Part shown: in pieces, positions 4,986 through 5,170 of the stretch
How the letters are laid out: each line of letters opens with the position of its first letter
How positions within the stretch are numbered: position 1 is the first letter of the stretch
Made by a program: the position numbers and the translations under genes
From: Clostridiales bacterium
GTDB lineage: Bacteria > Bacillota > Clostridia > Peptostreptococcales > Anaerovoracaceae
DNA length: 5,170 bases
Direction of reading: 5' to 3'
NCBI GenBank assembly: GCA_009778945.1
Contig: WRFF01000126.1
Span: forward strand, 1-5,170
The notes under the pieces: generated by a model
What the model was told of the DNA's origin: nothing
Seen by the model: the letters and a program-made list of their open reading frames with translations, nothing else
Databases searched by the model: none

Positions 4986-5170
4986 CATAAAAAAAGCTTA
5001 TTTTTGCTATTATTTTGCGATTGAGGGTTGTTTTTGTTGTCCAGTAATGCCTACGGGTACAGATTTTCATTGTTTCAGGTGTTTTTTTCACCTTTGCTCC
5101 GAAAATACCAACCCTCAACCGTGATTTTTTAGCATTTCATCTGTGATTTGCTGGCAAACCTGCTCTTTTC
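4986..5170. other. AT-rich non-coding stretch at the right edge
   Basis: This segment has many A and T runs and no convincing gene. The longest reading frame touching it (minus strand, TTG at 5118 into the 29-bp repeats, 60 codons) lacks a Shine-Dalgarno and ends inside repeat sequence. Its base composition differs sharply from the dcw genes. It contains the inverted-repeat block annotated separately. No tRNA or rRNA is seen. Confidence 0.5.
5021..5118. repeat. 98-bp block bounded by a perfect 10-bp inverted repeat
   Basis: TTGAGGGTTG (5021-5030) is matched by its exact reverse complement CAACCCTCAA (5109-5118). Between them is a smaller hairpin, AGGTG / seven T / CACCT (5077-5093). The layout could be a tiny non-autonomous (MITE-like) element or a structured RNA. 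No target-site duplication is visible in the flanks (GCGA on the left, CCGT on the right), and it is too short to encode a transposase. Confidence 0.5.

Noticed and set aside
4936..5118. 60-codon minus-strand ORF
   Set aside because: TTG start without Shine-Dalgarno, start lies in an inverted repeat, and the end is made of tandem repeat sequence.

Overview
This window looks like chromosomal DNA from a moderately GC-rich member of the Firmicutes, probably an uncultured Clostridia (Oscillospiraceae-like) bacterium. The evidence is gene order and protein type: a minus-strand mraZ-rsmH-ftsL-PBP-murF division and cell-wall (dcw) cluster, and a class B penicillin-binding protein carrying a C-terminal PASTA domain. 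The taxonomic call is inference; no rRNA or other marker is present.

Layout, read in the direction of transcription (right to left). Positions 5170-4461 hold no complete gene. Within this stretch lie an AT-rich segment with a 98-bp inverted-repeat-bounded block (5021-5118), a four-copy 29-bp tandem repeat (4870-4985), a short coding-like tail ending in a stop at 4801, and a weak promoter candidate (about 4787-4755). Closer to mraZ come three G-rich boxes at exact 10-bp spacing that resemble an MraZ operator (4663-4639), and a seven-copy 22-bp tandem repeat (4624-4471) whose last copy supplies the mraZ Shine-Dalgarno. From 4460 down to position 1 the genes are packed: mraZ (4460-4017), rsmH (4024-3041, overlapping by 8 nt), an FtsL-like protein (3010-2393), a class B PBP (2451-349, overlapping ftsL by 59 nt), and the first 109 codons of murF (329 to the window edge).

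These genes act together. MraZ is the autoregulator of the cluster. RsmH methylates 16S rRNA and rides along by conserved synteny. FtsL is a bitopic divisome scaffold. The PBP cross-links septal (or spore) peptidoglycan. MurF makes the UDP-MurNAc-pentapeptide precursor. Tight spacing and overlaps indicate one polycistronic operon with no terminator inside it; it continues off the left edge.

The coding part is ordinary. The unusual part is the mraZ leader: a near-perfect repeat array, made of Shine-Dalgarno-like units and open in all three frames, sits between the operator and the start codon. A second tandem repeat family and possible remnants of inserted DNA lie a little further upstream. 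I did not find a defence system, CRISPR array, RNA gene or intact mobile element.
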